Of a DNA stretch of 64,000 nucleotides, positions 9,153-19,346 are shown piece after piece. The translations under genes and the position numbers were made by a program. The notes below the pieces were generated by a model. It worked only from the letters and a program-made list of their open reading frames with translations. It searched no databases and was not told the DNA's origin. This DNA is from Alternaria dauci (Eukaryota; Ascomycota; Dothideomycetes; Pleosporales; Pleosporaceae), in contig NC_091274.1 in NCBI RefSeq assembly GCF_042100115.1, forward strand, positions 1,302,001-1,366,000, written 5' to 3'. Every line of letters begins with the position of its first letter. Position 1 is the first letter of the stretch.

Positions 9153-11720
9153 TCAACCAAACTTCAGGCCTTGTGCAGGATCCCATCGCCCATCCTGTGG
9201 AGGACCAGCCGAAGGTCGAGCATTGCCGGACGATGTTGGCACACCACCAAACCGAACCCCCACTTCTGGTGTCCACATACCAGATGGAGGGGGTACGTTT
9301 GCTCTGGTCGGCGTCGGGGCTGCTAGCGGTTCTTCTGCATGTGCAGTGGCACCATAATTAGGGTTTTGTGCGTCTGCCTGTTTCTGCTGATGCAGCGAAT
9401 TCGTCGTTGCTTGCTGAAGACCGAGGGAGCTCATTCGAGTAGTAAGATCGCTAGAAACATTAGTATGTGTTTTGGAACCGATCATTTCATTCACGTACCC
9501 CTCCAAGTGTGACGCCTCTGACTTGCGGTTGTAAGCAAAAGTCCGCGCTTCATCTCTAAATCGGTTCACGATCTTGGCGAGGTCATTGTAGAACTTGCGT
9601 CCAACATCGAGATTCGAGATGATCTCCTTGTACTTGAAGTATGCGTTCTCCAGGTTCTGCAGTGCCTGCTCACGCTTCTTCGTTGATTGGTCGCCGCGAC
9701 GAGCGATTAGGAATGCTGCGTTTGCCTCCTGCAGTCGCTTAATGGCCTCCGTTTGCTCAGTCTCTTCGTCTTTGATCATGTCTTGATCAGCATCGTACAT
9801 CTGGAGACGCTTGTCGAAGAGCCCTTCGAACTGCACAGCCTCGATTGTCTGCATAGGGTACTCCCGCTCTAAGCGAGCAGCTTCGCGCAGCAGTTCCGGA
9901 TCTAGCTTACTGTTAGGATATGGTCTGTGTAAGGATGCGTGACACTTACTTATATCGTCCTGCTTTGCCTTTGTTCGCAATGCCTCAATCTTTCGTCTTC
10001 GCCTGCTTTCGAGCCTACTGACCTCGTTGAAGCTACCGCGAAGCTTACCAGCTTCGCGTTCGACATCCCCGGTGATTGCCGGTCTCCTGCCACTTGGTAC
10101 GTAGTTTTCAAGCTCATGATCCGGTCCGCTGAGTAGTCGTATGAAGTGCTCATTCTCCTGCAATTTTGTCTTCACAATATTGTCGCTGTTAGTGGCAGCC
10201 TTGAAGTAGCCATCGATCTCATTGATCTGGGCATAAAGCTTGGGCGCAGCCTGTTCAGCAGTCGGCCGGGTCCAGCGTTCTGTGCCGAACTTGCGTCGCG
10301 CGCCTTCGTCCTCTGCGGCTTCCGACCTAAGTATGTCGACGCCTTCTTGGTAGATAGCCTGGTCCGTGTACATGAGCTTCTTCGTATCCTCCATTGAGCG
10401 TAAGAGACGATTGATGCCATCTTGCTGGCGAATCTCTTCAGCGTGTGCTACCAGACCTGGGGGTAGTCCTAGTGGCTTCTCAAGAGCCTGCAAGGAGCCG
10501 GGTAGATTCAAACTACGGAGGACCTCGTGGATCTTATTGGTTAGCCCCTCGAGCTCTTCAACAATGGTACCATTAACCAACCGATCACGGCGGTCCACAT
10601 AGATACTAGCGGCCAGGTGCACGGAGTATGGTACCAGCTTGGAGAAGAGTGCTGGGCCAAGCTCACCGCGCTCTCCTAGCATCGAGTTGGACTCAGCTAT
10701 CTCCTTTGGGATTCTTGACACAACCATGTTGGCTCGGTCAAGGATTTTGAGCTCTGCTTTTGGGGGAACGGGTAGCAGGTAGATCATGTCGTTGTCCTTT
10801 TCGGCCCGCTTCAGGTCTTCCGTGATGCGATTCTTCAGGCCGTTCAGGTCTGCAAGAACGACCTTGTTGATGTAGCGCTGCTCCTTGAGGGCCTCGTTGA
10901 CGCAAGTCAGACTATCACGTAGCCGTGCAACCTCCTCGCCGTACTTGCGCTTTTCGAGCGAATCACAGGCTGCACGGTATTGAGCAGCAGCAGCAAAGTG
11001 GTGGTGCTTTGCCGTCATGTGGTGTATCCACTCGCTGCTGATAGCGTCCGACTGTATCCCGGCGTCTCCCGCCTCGTTGTAGAGATCAGACACGCGGGCG
11101 GCTAGTTTGGCAATGGTCGCATCCTTCATTCCATCCTTGACGGCCTTTTGCCAGAAACACTCCTGCCCTTGTGCCAACATTAGCTTTTCCAAACACTCGA
11201 GTGTCATCAGATCCATGTCCTCTGGCGGCTCTGTCCGCAGATCGGGCAGGATGGTATTCCTCAGATGCGACAAGACTCCTGCGGCGAGGCAGAAGTTGTT
11301 GGCTGCCATCTTCAGTCCGTCGGGCGTGCTTCGGTTCGACGACATGGCTAGCTGCGAGTACATGGCCGCGAGGTTGAACATGATGTTGGCGAGTTCGAAG
11401 CGGAGATTGTTGCGCGATGTCGGCCGGCTCGTGTTGTATCCCAGCGCAGGATACCATGGGAACTCGACGCCAATGTCGACGGGGAACTTTCCGCTCAGCC
11501 ATATCAGCTGCGCCGCGTACTGTTGAAGCTTGGGGATGTTGCTGGGATGCGGCTCTTGGGCGTGTGTAGCGACCGAACGTAGCTTCTCAATCGTCTCGAG
11601 GTCTTTGGTGAACATGTCTGGGTGTTGGTCATATTTGGAGGATATATACTGCTTGATCGCGTCGGTGAGGTTGACCGAGTGCGACCGCCGGAACGGGAGG
11701 AACAGGATATTGCTGGCCAT
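9153..11720 (-). CDS. palA: pH-response regulator PalA/Rim20, BRO1-domain protein
   Basis: Exons 9950-11720 and 9153-9901 (minus) encode 839 residues. The frame also stays open through the 48-nt intron (a multiple of three), but splicing a GTAAGT donor to a CTAG acceptor with CCTAAC branch yields DDINPELLREAARLE, which matches the family better than the read-through version with its extra 16 residues. The BRO1 domain covers about residues 1-370 (MASNILFLPFRRSHSV at the start), a coiled V-type domain follows to about 700, and the C-terminal tail is Pro/Gly-rich and ends in WDPAQGLKFG. PalA binds YPXL/I motifs of the zinc-finger factor PacC/Rim101 and ESCRT-III Vps32, and so presents PacC for the first, alkaline-dependent proteolysis (family knowledge). 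The length agrees with PalA (about 850) rather than with Bro1 (about 950 or more). Confidence 0.93.
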   Translation of the reverse strand: MASNILFLPFRRSHSVNLTDAIKQYISSKYDQHPDMFTKDLETIEKLRSVATHAQEPHPSNIPKLQQYAAQLIWLSGKFPVDIGVEFPWYPALGYNTSRPTSRNNLRFELANIMFNLAAMYSQLAMSSNRSTPDGLKMAANNFCLAAGVLSHLRNTILPDLRTEPPEDMDLMTLECLEKLMLAQGQECFWQKAVKDGMKDATIAKLAARVSDLYNEAGDAGIQSDAISSEWIHHMTAKHHHFAAAAQYRAACDSLEKRKYGEEVARLRDSLTCVNEALKEQRYINKVVLADLNGLKNRITEDLKRAEKDNDMIYLLPVPPKAELKILDRANMVVSRIPKEIAESNSMLGERGELGPALFSKLVPYSVHLAASIYVDRRDRLVNGTIVEELEGLTNKIHEVLRSLNLPGSLQALEKPLGLPPGLVAHAEEIRQQDGINRLLRSMEDTKKLMYTDQAIYQEGVDILRSEAAEDEGARRKFGTERWTRPTAEQAAPKLYAQINEIDGYFKAATNSDNIVKTKLQENEHFIRLLSGPDHELENYVPSGRRPAITGDVEREAGKLRGSFNEVSRLESRRRRKIEALRTKAKQDDISKCHASLHRPYPNSKLDPELLREAARLEREYPMQTIEAVQFEGLFDKRLQMYDADQDMIKDEETEQTEAIKRLQEANAAFLIARRGDQSTKKREQALQNLENAYFKYKEIISNLDVGRKFYNDLAKIVNRFRDEARTFAYNRKSEASHLEGYVNEMIGSKTHTNVSSDLTTRMSSLGLQQATTNSLHQQKQADAQNPNYGATAHAEEPLAAPTPTRANVPPPSGMWTPEVGVRFGGVPTSSGNARPSAGPPQDGRWDPAQGLKFG

Positions 11721-12521
11721 TGTGTAAGTTTTGTCGTCTCGTGTGCTGGCTTGGCTGTACTCACGAGGCCATGGTAGAGAGGCGTTTGATTTTGTTTACA
11801 CCAGTCGGGTGGGAAGACGTCACCGCCCGCCGCAAAGGCCCAAGCTGTTGGGCATAGGTGAGCGGTTGCAGCTTGAGCCCCGCGCTAGCTAACTAACGTG
11901 GGGCCGCCGCCTTCTCAGGGTTCATTCACCTGCAGGAACAGGGCCCAGCAACATGCGACATTGCCTACATATGCCCGCGTCGACATGTCGATATTGTATC
12001 AATCAGGTGCGTGCTCTGCCGCCGCACGCGACGCGCATGCGCGACTTGTAAAACGGAACGCGGCAATTTACGAGTCACTGGATCAAGGACACAGTGTCCT
12101 GATACGGTGGCATCAGCGATCAAACCAAATCGTCCGCTCCCGGACCCTCAATGAGCATGTTTCATGCCACCCAAATTCTCGGCACCTCAAACGAGATACG
12201 GACAGCGTACATGGCTGAGGCGCGCCAGGTTCCACAACCCGCAATGTCGTGATGGAAGCTCGATATGTCAGCGGGGGCACGACCACAATCTATAACAATC
12301 TAGCCGAATGACAACACCATCTTGAAACCTGCGCTTCCATTCTTCGTCTGGTCCATCCGCTAGTGACTTCCTATATATACCACTCACCACCGCCCTTCAC
12401 AGCTGTCGGCCAAGTCCAACTACTACCGCGCCACACATAAGCCCCACGACCTGCACTAAGCCGCCGACATATTGCTAGCAACATCATTCTACTATCTCGC
12501 ACCACCTTTACAACCTCCAAA
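11721..12521. other. Divergent promoter region between palA and ATX1
   Basis: About 800 bases between two divergent starts. TATATATA at 12372-12379 lies about 145 nt upstream of the ATX1 ATG and is a plausible TATA element for it. Pyrimidine-rich leader sequence follows. I see no gene. Confidence 0.5.
12372..12379 (+). promoter_or_regulatory. Probable TATA box of ATX1
   Basis: TATATATA about 145 nt before the start codon in an otherwise mixed-composition, pyrimidine-rich leader. Position and sequence fit a TATA element; no transcript data are available. Confidence 0.45.
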
Positions 12522-12843
12522 ATGACGCACACCTACAAGTTCAACGTTGCCATGAGCTGCGGCGGCTGCTCCGGCGCCATTGAGCGCGTGCTCAAGAAGC
12601 TCGATGGTCAGTTTTCCCTGTACTAGCCATGCGTTGCAGCACGCTGCATGTGCCAAGATCTGTGCGGAACTCGTTTCTAACCATGTTGCAGGTGTTGAGT
12701 CCTACAACGTGTCGCTCGAGACTCAGACCGCCGAGATTCAGGCAGCCGACTCTCTATCCTACGACACCGTCCTCGAGAAGATCAAGAAGACTGGCAAGAC
12801 CATCAAGTCCGGCGAGGCTGACGGTGAGCCCAAGGACGTCTAA
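12522..12843 (+). CDS. ATX1: Copper metallochaperone Atx1
   Basis: Exons 12522-12606 and 12692-12843, joined in phase 1 over an 85-nt intron (GTCAGT donor, TCTAAC branch, TTGCAG acceptor), give 78 residues, the usual size. The heavy-metal-associated fold is complete. The copper-binding MSCGGC (M-x-C-x-x-C) sits at residues 11-16, a Lys-rich helix (ERVLKKLDG) follows, and KKTGKTI near the C-terminus corresponds to the conserved Lys/Thr loop. Atx1 carries Cu(I) through the cytosol to the Ccc2-type ATPase of the Golgi, from where copper reaches multicopper oxidases (family knowledge). It has its own TATA-containing promoter, divergent from palA. No oddities seen. Confidence 0.95.
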
Positions 12844-13954
12844 GCAGCGCAACAAAACCAATCCACCTACGACGACTTTCTAATACATTATTTTGGGGCT
12901 GCGGGCGATGGACATCACGGTCGTGTTTACGAGCAAGCTCTGCGCTGCCGCCACGGCCCTCTACATCTGGAGCGACGTTAGAGATGCCGCGATTGTTGAA
13001 TAAAGGACACCCTTTACCACATACATTTACCTTGCCCTCTGACGTGAACTGAGTTTACTTTCCGCCTCGATTAGACCCGTTGCATCATTGTTGCAAGACT
13101 GTTCAACCTACCTAGCAGGTAACACCAACCTCTCAACAGCGATACACATGCGCCGTCATAGTCGTCCAGCGTCGCGGCATCTCGGTGTTTCGCCCAGATT
13201 GCTGCTGCCACAAGCGATGCGCAGACGTCACATGCCACGAGTTGAAGCCGGGTCGCCGTTGCCACTCCATTTGTCGACAAGCCACCGTGTCCAAGCTCAC
13301 CCATCACCATTCCAGCTGCTATCTTTGTCGCAGTCAAATTTCCGGCACTGATGTAATCCCACGACAGCTGACCAGCAGAATCGAGTGCCTTAGCTCCAAG
13401 GCGCTCCGCCGAACCGCCTAGCCTCAAGCTCCATCCAAACTTTTCCGACTTCTCCCTTTACTTCCGCTCGCAGCCACCGTCTAATCATCTTTGACATGAT
13501 TGCATGCGTTCAAGTGCTTACTTACCCACATTTCGGCGCACCCGTTACTCGTGCCGTCTACCGAAAGCACCCACGTGACGCCTTGCTATACGAGAGCATG
13601 GGTGTGGTCGGGAACAGTCGGTTCGCGAGCGGCTTCTAACCGGACTAAGTCAGCAAGCCTCCACGGGGCTGAGCCCCGGGGTCTCATCAATGCAGATCGG
13701 CAGTATTGTCAACATGTTCCAAGTAAGCGCGGGATGTGTATCCGTATGACGCTTGGGTATAGCATACACTACCCTTGTCACTGCTACCTTGGTTTCAGTC
13801 ATGCAGATAGGCCTACAGGAAAGGTCATATAAAAGCCATCCTGAGGCCACACGGTGAGACCATCACGCACACTGCCAGCTCGCCCGATCAGGGAACACAT
13901 TCATCTGTTTGGTTCATATCTCCACTTCTTCATACTATCTACCAATATATCCCC
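12844..13954. other. Intergenic region, 1.1 kb
   Basis: 3' flank of ATX1 and upstream region of the DJ-1-like gene. Open frames on either strand lack good starts or protein-like composition. I see nothing further. Confidence 0.5.
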
Positions 13955-14981
13955 ATGCCGTCTCCACCCAGAAGCTCAATATTGTTTCCGAGTTCGGCGG
14001 ATCTGTTCTACTTCTGCACGACATCGTCGACCTCTGAAGAGGATCTCAACATCCACTACGCGCCTCCATCAAGGTCCTCGTTACGCATTGGCGTCATCGT
14101 TCTTGGTAACGATCAGATACAACTAGCCGACCTAGCTGCTCTTGACCTGCTCGCCATGGTCGGAAGGAACAGAATCTGCAGAACCAATGCCACGGCAGTA
14201 GCCTTGGAAAACGCCGTGGACGAAGTCGACATTCGATATGTCAGTGTGACCGGAGAGGGGAGTTTTCCTGTCACGGCTGGCACGCGAATGCCGGTGACGG
14301 TGAGCTAAACTTCGAATTGCTCCATGTCGAAACACGAGCGACACGACACACATACCTCCCCCATAGAGCCGTCTCCTTTGGCCAAGAAGAGCCAACCTTT
14401 TTGGTCGTGCTGGATTCGCCTGGTCTTGGCTGCCTTTCACAAGTGGTCATCTCTGACAGTCTGGCAGGGAGGTAAAGGTTAACACATGCCCCTGTTCCTG
14501 CCCATCGTTCGCACCAGCATCCTCTCGAGTACTGTAACTGACGTCTGCCCAGAACTCATTTGCAAACGCGCCTCAATTCGACATTCTTGTCATTCCTGGA
14601 TCCTTTTCGTCAAGCGCGTTGTCGACGGAGGCGACGTCATTTCTCACCTCGCAATGTCTGAACCCCAACCTCATCGCCATCATGAGTATTGCTTCAGGCA
14701 TATGTCACCTCGTGCAATCAGGCATTTTACGCGGAACACGAGCCGCAGCACCCAAATCCTTGCTTCCAACTCTCCAGCACCAATATCCCGAGACACTCTG
14801 GCAGCATTCAGCCTGGGCTCGACATGAAAAGGTCTGGACGAGCAATTCACCGGTCTCAGCGCTCGACATGGTTTCGACATGGATGCGCGAGTACTTTTGG
14901 GATAGAAGCCAGGTTGTTGAGTATGCTCTTACAGCCGCGGGCATGGGATCACTGTACGATTACGATCATTGTGATTATTGA
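13955..14981 (+). CDS. DJ-1/PfpI-superfamily protein without the usual nucleophile Cys
   Basis: Exon 1 is 13955-14299 and exon 2 is 14553-14981, phase 0, 257 residues. The 253-nt intron (GTGAGC donor, CCCAG acceptor) is long for this genome; a small extra exon inside it is possible (about 14366-14476 could read in one frame), but the two-exon form gives a smooth join (RMPVT-NSFANAPQFDILVIPGSF). The class I glutamine-amidotransferase-like fold is recognisable from GVIVLGNDQIQLADLAALDLL, from the IPGSF loop, and from the nucleophile-elbow strand IMSIASGICHLVQSGIL. In DJ-1/PfpI proteins the elbow reads S-x-C-T-G; here the Cys position is Ala162 (SIASG), although Cys166 lies close by. The usual thiol chemistry is therefore doubtful. 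The first 40 residues look disordered. Substrate and role are unknown. Confidence 0.75.
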
Positions 14982-15290
14982 TGATCTCTTGATATGGCAT
15001 GGGCATTACCAAGGTGTTTTGTGCGGCATGATCTCAACTCTGTATAACAAAGTCCCTGGTTTGGAGTATATAGGGTGCTTTTGGGTTGTATACAGATCTA
15101 TGAGAAACTTTGACTTCAGTTGGTACTCATATGTTCACAGCCTAGCTTGCATGTAATCCTGTGGATAGCCATCCAGAGCCAGATTCAATTGCGCCTCTCC
15201 TTGCGCCTAGCCCTCGCCGCAGTTAAATCCCCAGTTTTCTCCATCTTTCCCCCTCAACAACATGCTCGTTCTTGTATATCCCACATGCTC
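14982..15290. other. Convergent 3' flanks
   Basis: About 310 bases between the stop codons of two convergent genes, presumably overlapping or adjacent 3' UTRs. I see nothing further. Confidence 0.5.
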
Positions 15291-18200
15291 CTAACTAATA
15301 GAATGCATAGCCATCGCCATTGCCCTAGCCTGGTCCTCATTCCGCCAGATATTCTTCTCCGCTTTCTTCTTCCGCCGAAGCTCAATAGTAGAATCAGTAC
15401 TGAAACTAGACCGAACATTGGCTTCGTCCAAGCCGGGTCTAGTATCATCCACGTTGATGGCTTCAACAATGTTGAGATGTGTAGACGGCACGAGTAGGGC
15501 GTCTACGTCCGAGCTGTCGATAATCTCATTGCTGCTGTTCAAACTCGTTGCTGCTGAGGTTAGAGAGCAATAATGTGATGCTAGGCTGCTTGCTTCCCCA
15601 GTCATAGATGTAACGTCGCCCCCTCTCATATTGACGACAGGCTTAGCGATTAGTCCAGCAGGTGCGCGTGTCTCTTCCAGCCATTTCAGCGTCGCCGCAT
15701 CTGGGTTGTCGGAGCCGTGGTATATGTTCAGCCCGTCTTTGTACGGAGATCTGACAGGGTTGAGTAGAAGCACTTCTCTGTTGTCACGGCGGACGTGGTA
15801 TCTGCCTTTACTATTTGGAAGATCAAACCGCGGTTGCAGCGTGCCTACTGCATCACTCTTCTGAATCTGGATGGTGATGTAATAGGTCAGTGTATATCTC
15901 ACATGCGGTTTAGATAGCGGTACTTACAGTAATGAAAGTATGCTCCAGTTGTTGGCTCTCTGGAGCGAGAGGTGAAAACGATCCAGTGACCAGTATTGGT
16001 GCTTTAGGTGACAACGAACGTGCACGAAGTCCGCTTCTAGCGAACTCGGGATGTTGGAGCTGTGTCGCAGCTCTTGGTCGAGTAGTGCGACTGCTCGTGT
16101 CTACCACTGGTGTAAGGGATGATCCGCTTCCTTGCATGCTTCTAGATGCCATGTCCACCACGTTGGTGTCTCCCAGAGATGTATTTTTCTTCAAAGATCT
16201 TCCCCACTTTCCGCCCTGCTTCTTGTTCTCCGCTTCCTTGACCTTCTTTACTCGTCTACCTCTCGGGTGCTCCCAGCCCCTGCTGTCAGACTGTACCCGA
16301 TCGTATTTGCTGTTCGGTGGCTGGATACGGGCAAAAGATGTGTCTGAATTGAGTGCTTGGGTCGATATGAGCATCCCATTTGTTGCCGTAGAAAATGATT
16401 TACCATTCCTGGGCCATCCGGTAGCATCTGCTCCCAATCCTGATGGTTTTTTCTCTTGGCATTTCATCGGAGGATCCCGTTTTGAATACGTCTTGTATCT
16501 CGAACCTGAAGGCGCAGCGAGAATGAAACGTGTAATCTCCCCTGCTTTGGAGATGACCGTCTGCAAGGAGTTCTGACGTTTGATAGGAGCCGATTCAACG
16601 AGTTGTGGTGTAGATACGATAGAGGGGTAGCCGATGGTACGATATTGCGCGTTCCGTTGTTGCGGTACAACCTGGGCTTCAGCTGTAATATGGCCATAGC
16701 GAGGAAGATATTGAGATGGCTTAGGTGAGCCACAAGGATGATGTTCACCCGAAACTGTCAAATGCTCGCAATTATGCCGTTTGTCGATTGACTGGCGTCT
16801 CCTTACCGCAGTGAAGCTATTGCCTGCCACCATTGTGCTCATATCAGGCTCTCGCCGTCGCAGTTCCTTCTCCTGTTCTATGTTCATATCACGTATGCAA
16901 TCCGCTTCTTCATAAACTCTTCTCTCTGTTTGTATCCGTTGCATCGCACGCTCATGCTCAACTCTCCGGTATGCATCGGTTTTTTCCAAACCTAGCACGT
17001 CCATCAAGTCATCATCAACAGTGCCGGCGGATAGCAATGATGGTGATCGGCGACTATCATCATCACAACTTTCGAAAGCGTCGTCTTCGGACGGGTCGGC
17101 TGGCAGGCATCTGGGTGGGTTTGGTGGAGGGAGTTTGGGCGGTGGATGAGGATGTTGGCTGGCCCACCTCTTGTTGCCCCTTGGGCTTACAACATGACTC
17201 CGTAATGCCACGGTTGTGTCGATTAGAGGCGAGCGCGGCCCATCTCTTGTTAGTACATCAGCTCGACCGTCAGTCATTGGAGGCTCGCGGATAGTGAATG
17301 GCCGCGTTTCTGGGGCCATCAGTACTGCTGAAGACAGTTGAGGTCCAAAATACTGATTGAAAACTGCCTCGGTACGAGCCTTGCGGATAGAAATATCGTC
17401 CGTATCTCTAGAATCCGGGGTATTGGAGCCTTGGCTTATATCTATCCCTTCAAAAAGTTGACCATCTCGCCTCGTATCGATGGCAGAGGGTATTTCTGAC
17501 GTCCCTTCTGTTGTTCTGTTAATCCTGCCAGCACGAGTGATCGGGAACTGCGATCGCACACTTCGCGGCCCTCGACTTTTCGGACGTCCAGCATAGTTGA
17601 TTGGAGGAACATCTAGGAAAATGCTGTCCTTGTCGACCGAGTCTTGCGGGGAAGTAGGCCCAAGGGTTTCATCAAGCTCTTCGGTGTCAAATGTCTTCCA
17701 AAATGACTTGAAGCCGTTCCAGCCTCCACCGCGAAGACGGACCAAAGGGGACGAAATGTCCGATTTGGAGATTTTCTGACTCTCTGACATGACGCGTGTA
17801 ATAGGAGATGTTGGTGAAGAATGAACAGTCAAGTAGTCCTGCTTGTTCGAAGCTATGTAGTTGCCATAAGCATCTCTCCCATTACTCAATGGAGACATTG
17901 GGCATATAGGTCGGGAGAATGGGCTGCCGGGTGGCGTGTATTCTCGGTTCCCAGTCAACGGAGACTTTGGCGGAAAGAGCGAGAGACTGACGTGTCTAGA
18001 AGGGAAGGGGCGGTCCGAGTTGCTGGTGGCCTGCCTTGGGGAACTGGGCTCCTCAGAATCAGGGCCGAGAAACCCTTGTGCAAGCCAGGCTGACACATTT
18101 GTATTCATCTTCTCAACACTGTAATCGGAGGAGGATGAAAATGTGTTGTTGGAGCAGTTCGCGCGGTTCGTGCAGGTTGCTGAAGCTGTTCCGCCGTCGG

Positions 18201-18720
18201 GACTTCCTTGTAGAGAAGGCACGCGTCCCCGCATCTCGATTTGCTTGACAAGGCCCTCGCTTGGATCTCCCATAGCCAGTCCAATACAACCAATTGAAGC
18301 TTTCGAGTGTATTTTGGATAGATCTGATTGTAGTGGTCTGGAGTAACCATCGCAGTAACTCACTTCGGACGCATCTTCACTGCAGCAAAATTCTTCCAGA
18401 GTATCATCTGTTCGCCTTCTCATCGTCATCGTATCACCCTCTTTTCCACCGTCCGAGCGTAGAGACGGTCTCATGCTGATCATACTCTTGCCTTCCAAGG
18501 TCGCTCCGACTAATCTCTGCTGTATTTCCGTCGACTCATGACCAAGCTCTTGAGGGAGATTCCGAGAAACAGGAAGTATTGGGGCGCTCCTAGGGCTCGC
18601 GGGTACAGACCGAATAGCGTGTACTTTCTGCTGATATGCTGAACCGCTTCGTAGGTGGCTGCGGATAGGGATGGGTGGGGGTAATATATGCGGCTCTGCG
18701 GGAGTTGTACATTGAGCCAT
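15291..18720 (-). CDS. Long Ser/Pro-rich disordered fungal protein, unrecognised
   Basis: Exons 15928-18720 and 15291-15866 (minus), joined in phase 0 over a 61-nt intron (GTAAGT donor, CATCCAG acceptor), give 1122 residues. I chose the ATG of MAQCTTPAEPH; the frame is open further upstream but has no other ATG. Most of the protein is polar and low-complexity, with many Ser-Pro and Arg-Ser pairs that would suit proline-directed and basophilic kinases. A more ordered stretch is GGGWNGFKSFWKTFDTEELDE around residues 360-380. A charged helix-like segment rich in Arg and Glu lies near residues 620-680 (from EKTDAYRRVEHERAM onward), and a Lys/Arg cluster (GRRVKKVKEAENKKQGGKWG) near 850. No catalytic domain or signal peptide is visible, and I assign no function. 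Such proteins are common as scaffolds or regulators in filamentous fungi. Confidence 0.8.
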
Positions 18721-19346
18721 GACGGGGGGATATCGGTAAAACACGCCAGGATTGTGAATATGAGCTATATGCAAAGGGATATAGCCTGGCAAAGGGTGCA
18801 AAAGTTAGAACGTGAAGCATGGTCACTTCAGAGAGGGATGACCTGCGTAACCGCGAGAAGCACGGTTTGTGGCGTGAGCGTTTGTCAATTCAACATCTGT
18901 GGACTCGGCTTCGCTGATTTGCGTGTAGACACGTCAACCGACCGCTATTGGCGGTGATGAAGAAATTGAATGTGTGCGGTGCTGCGTTTGCGATGCTGAC
19001 CGCCATATTGGCACGCTTTGTGCAAGGGGTCTGGCACGAATGTACATGTCAGGAGGCTTCTCATGGGTAGTAGTATATTTAGACAGTCGTATGAATGGTT
19101 ACCTCGATCAAGTGTTGAATGAGCTTGTACTTACGAGAAGCTATAGGAAATCAACAATATTGCCCTATAAACGCCAGAGCCTTGATGCTGACAATGCCCG
19201 AAGATGCTGTCGTGTATGTACAGACGTATAAAAAAGTAGAACAGGAGTGCTCACTAGGATATCTCCGCTCTTGACCCACGACTAAACGCCAGGTAATATG
19301 CCCATCGGTTCGTGTGGAGTGGAAGGCGAGACCCAGCTGTCCGCCA
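18721..19346. other. Intergenic region, 0.6 kb
   Basis: Upstream region of the long disordered protein and 3' flank of the mitochondrial carrier; both genes are on the minus strand. I see no gene. Confidence 0.5.

Noticed and set aside
9902..9949. Reading PalA as one uninterrupted exon of 855 residues
   Set aside because: Canonical splice signals and a better family match (DDINPELL) favour removing 48 nt.
12409..12414. GCCAAG, a PacC consensus site, between palA and ATX1
   Set aside because: A six-base match in 800 bases is not informative, and it lies downstream of the probable TATA box of ATX1.
13071..13427. 118-codon minus-strand frame
   Set aside because: It starts at a non-ATG codon and has no family resemblance or splice support.
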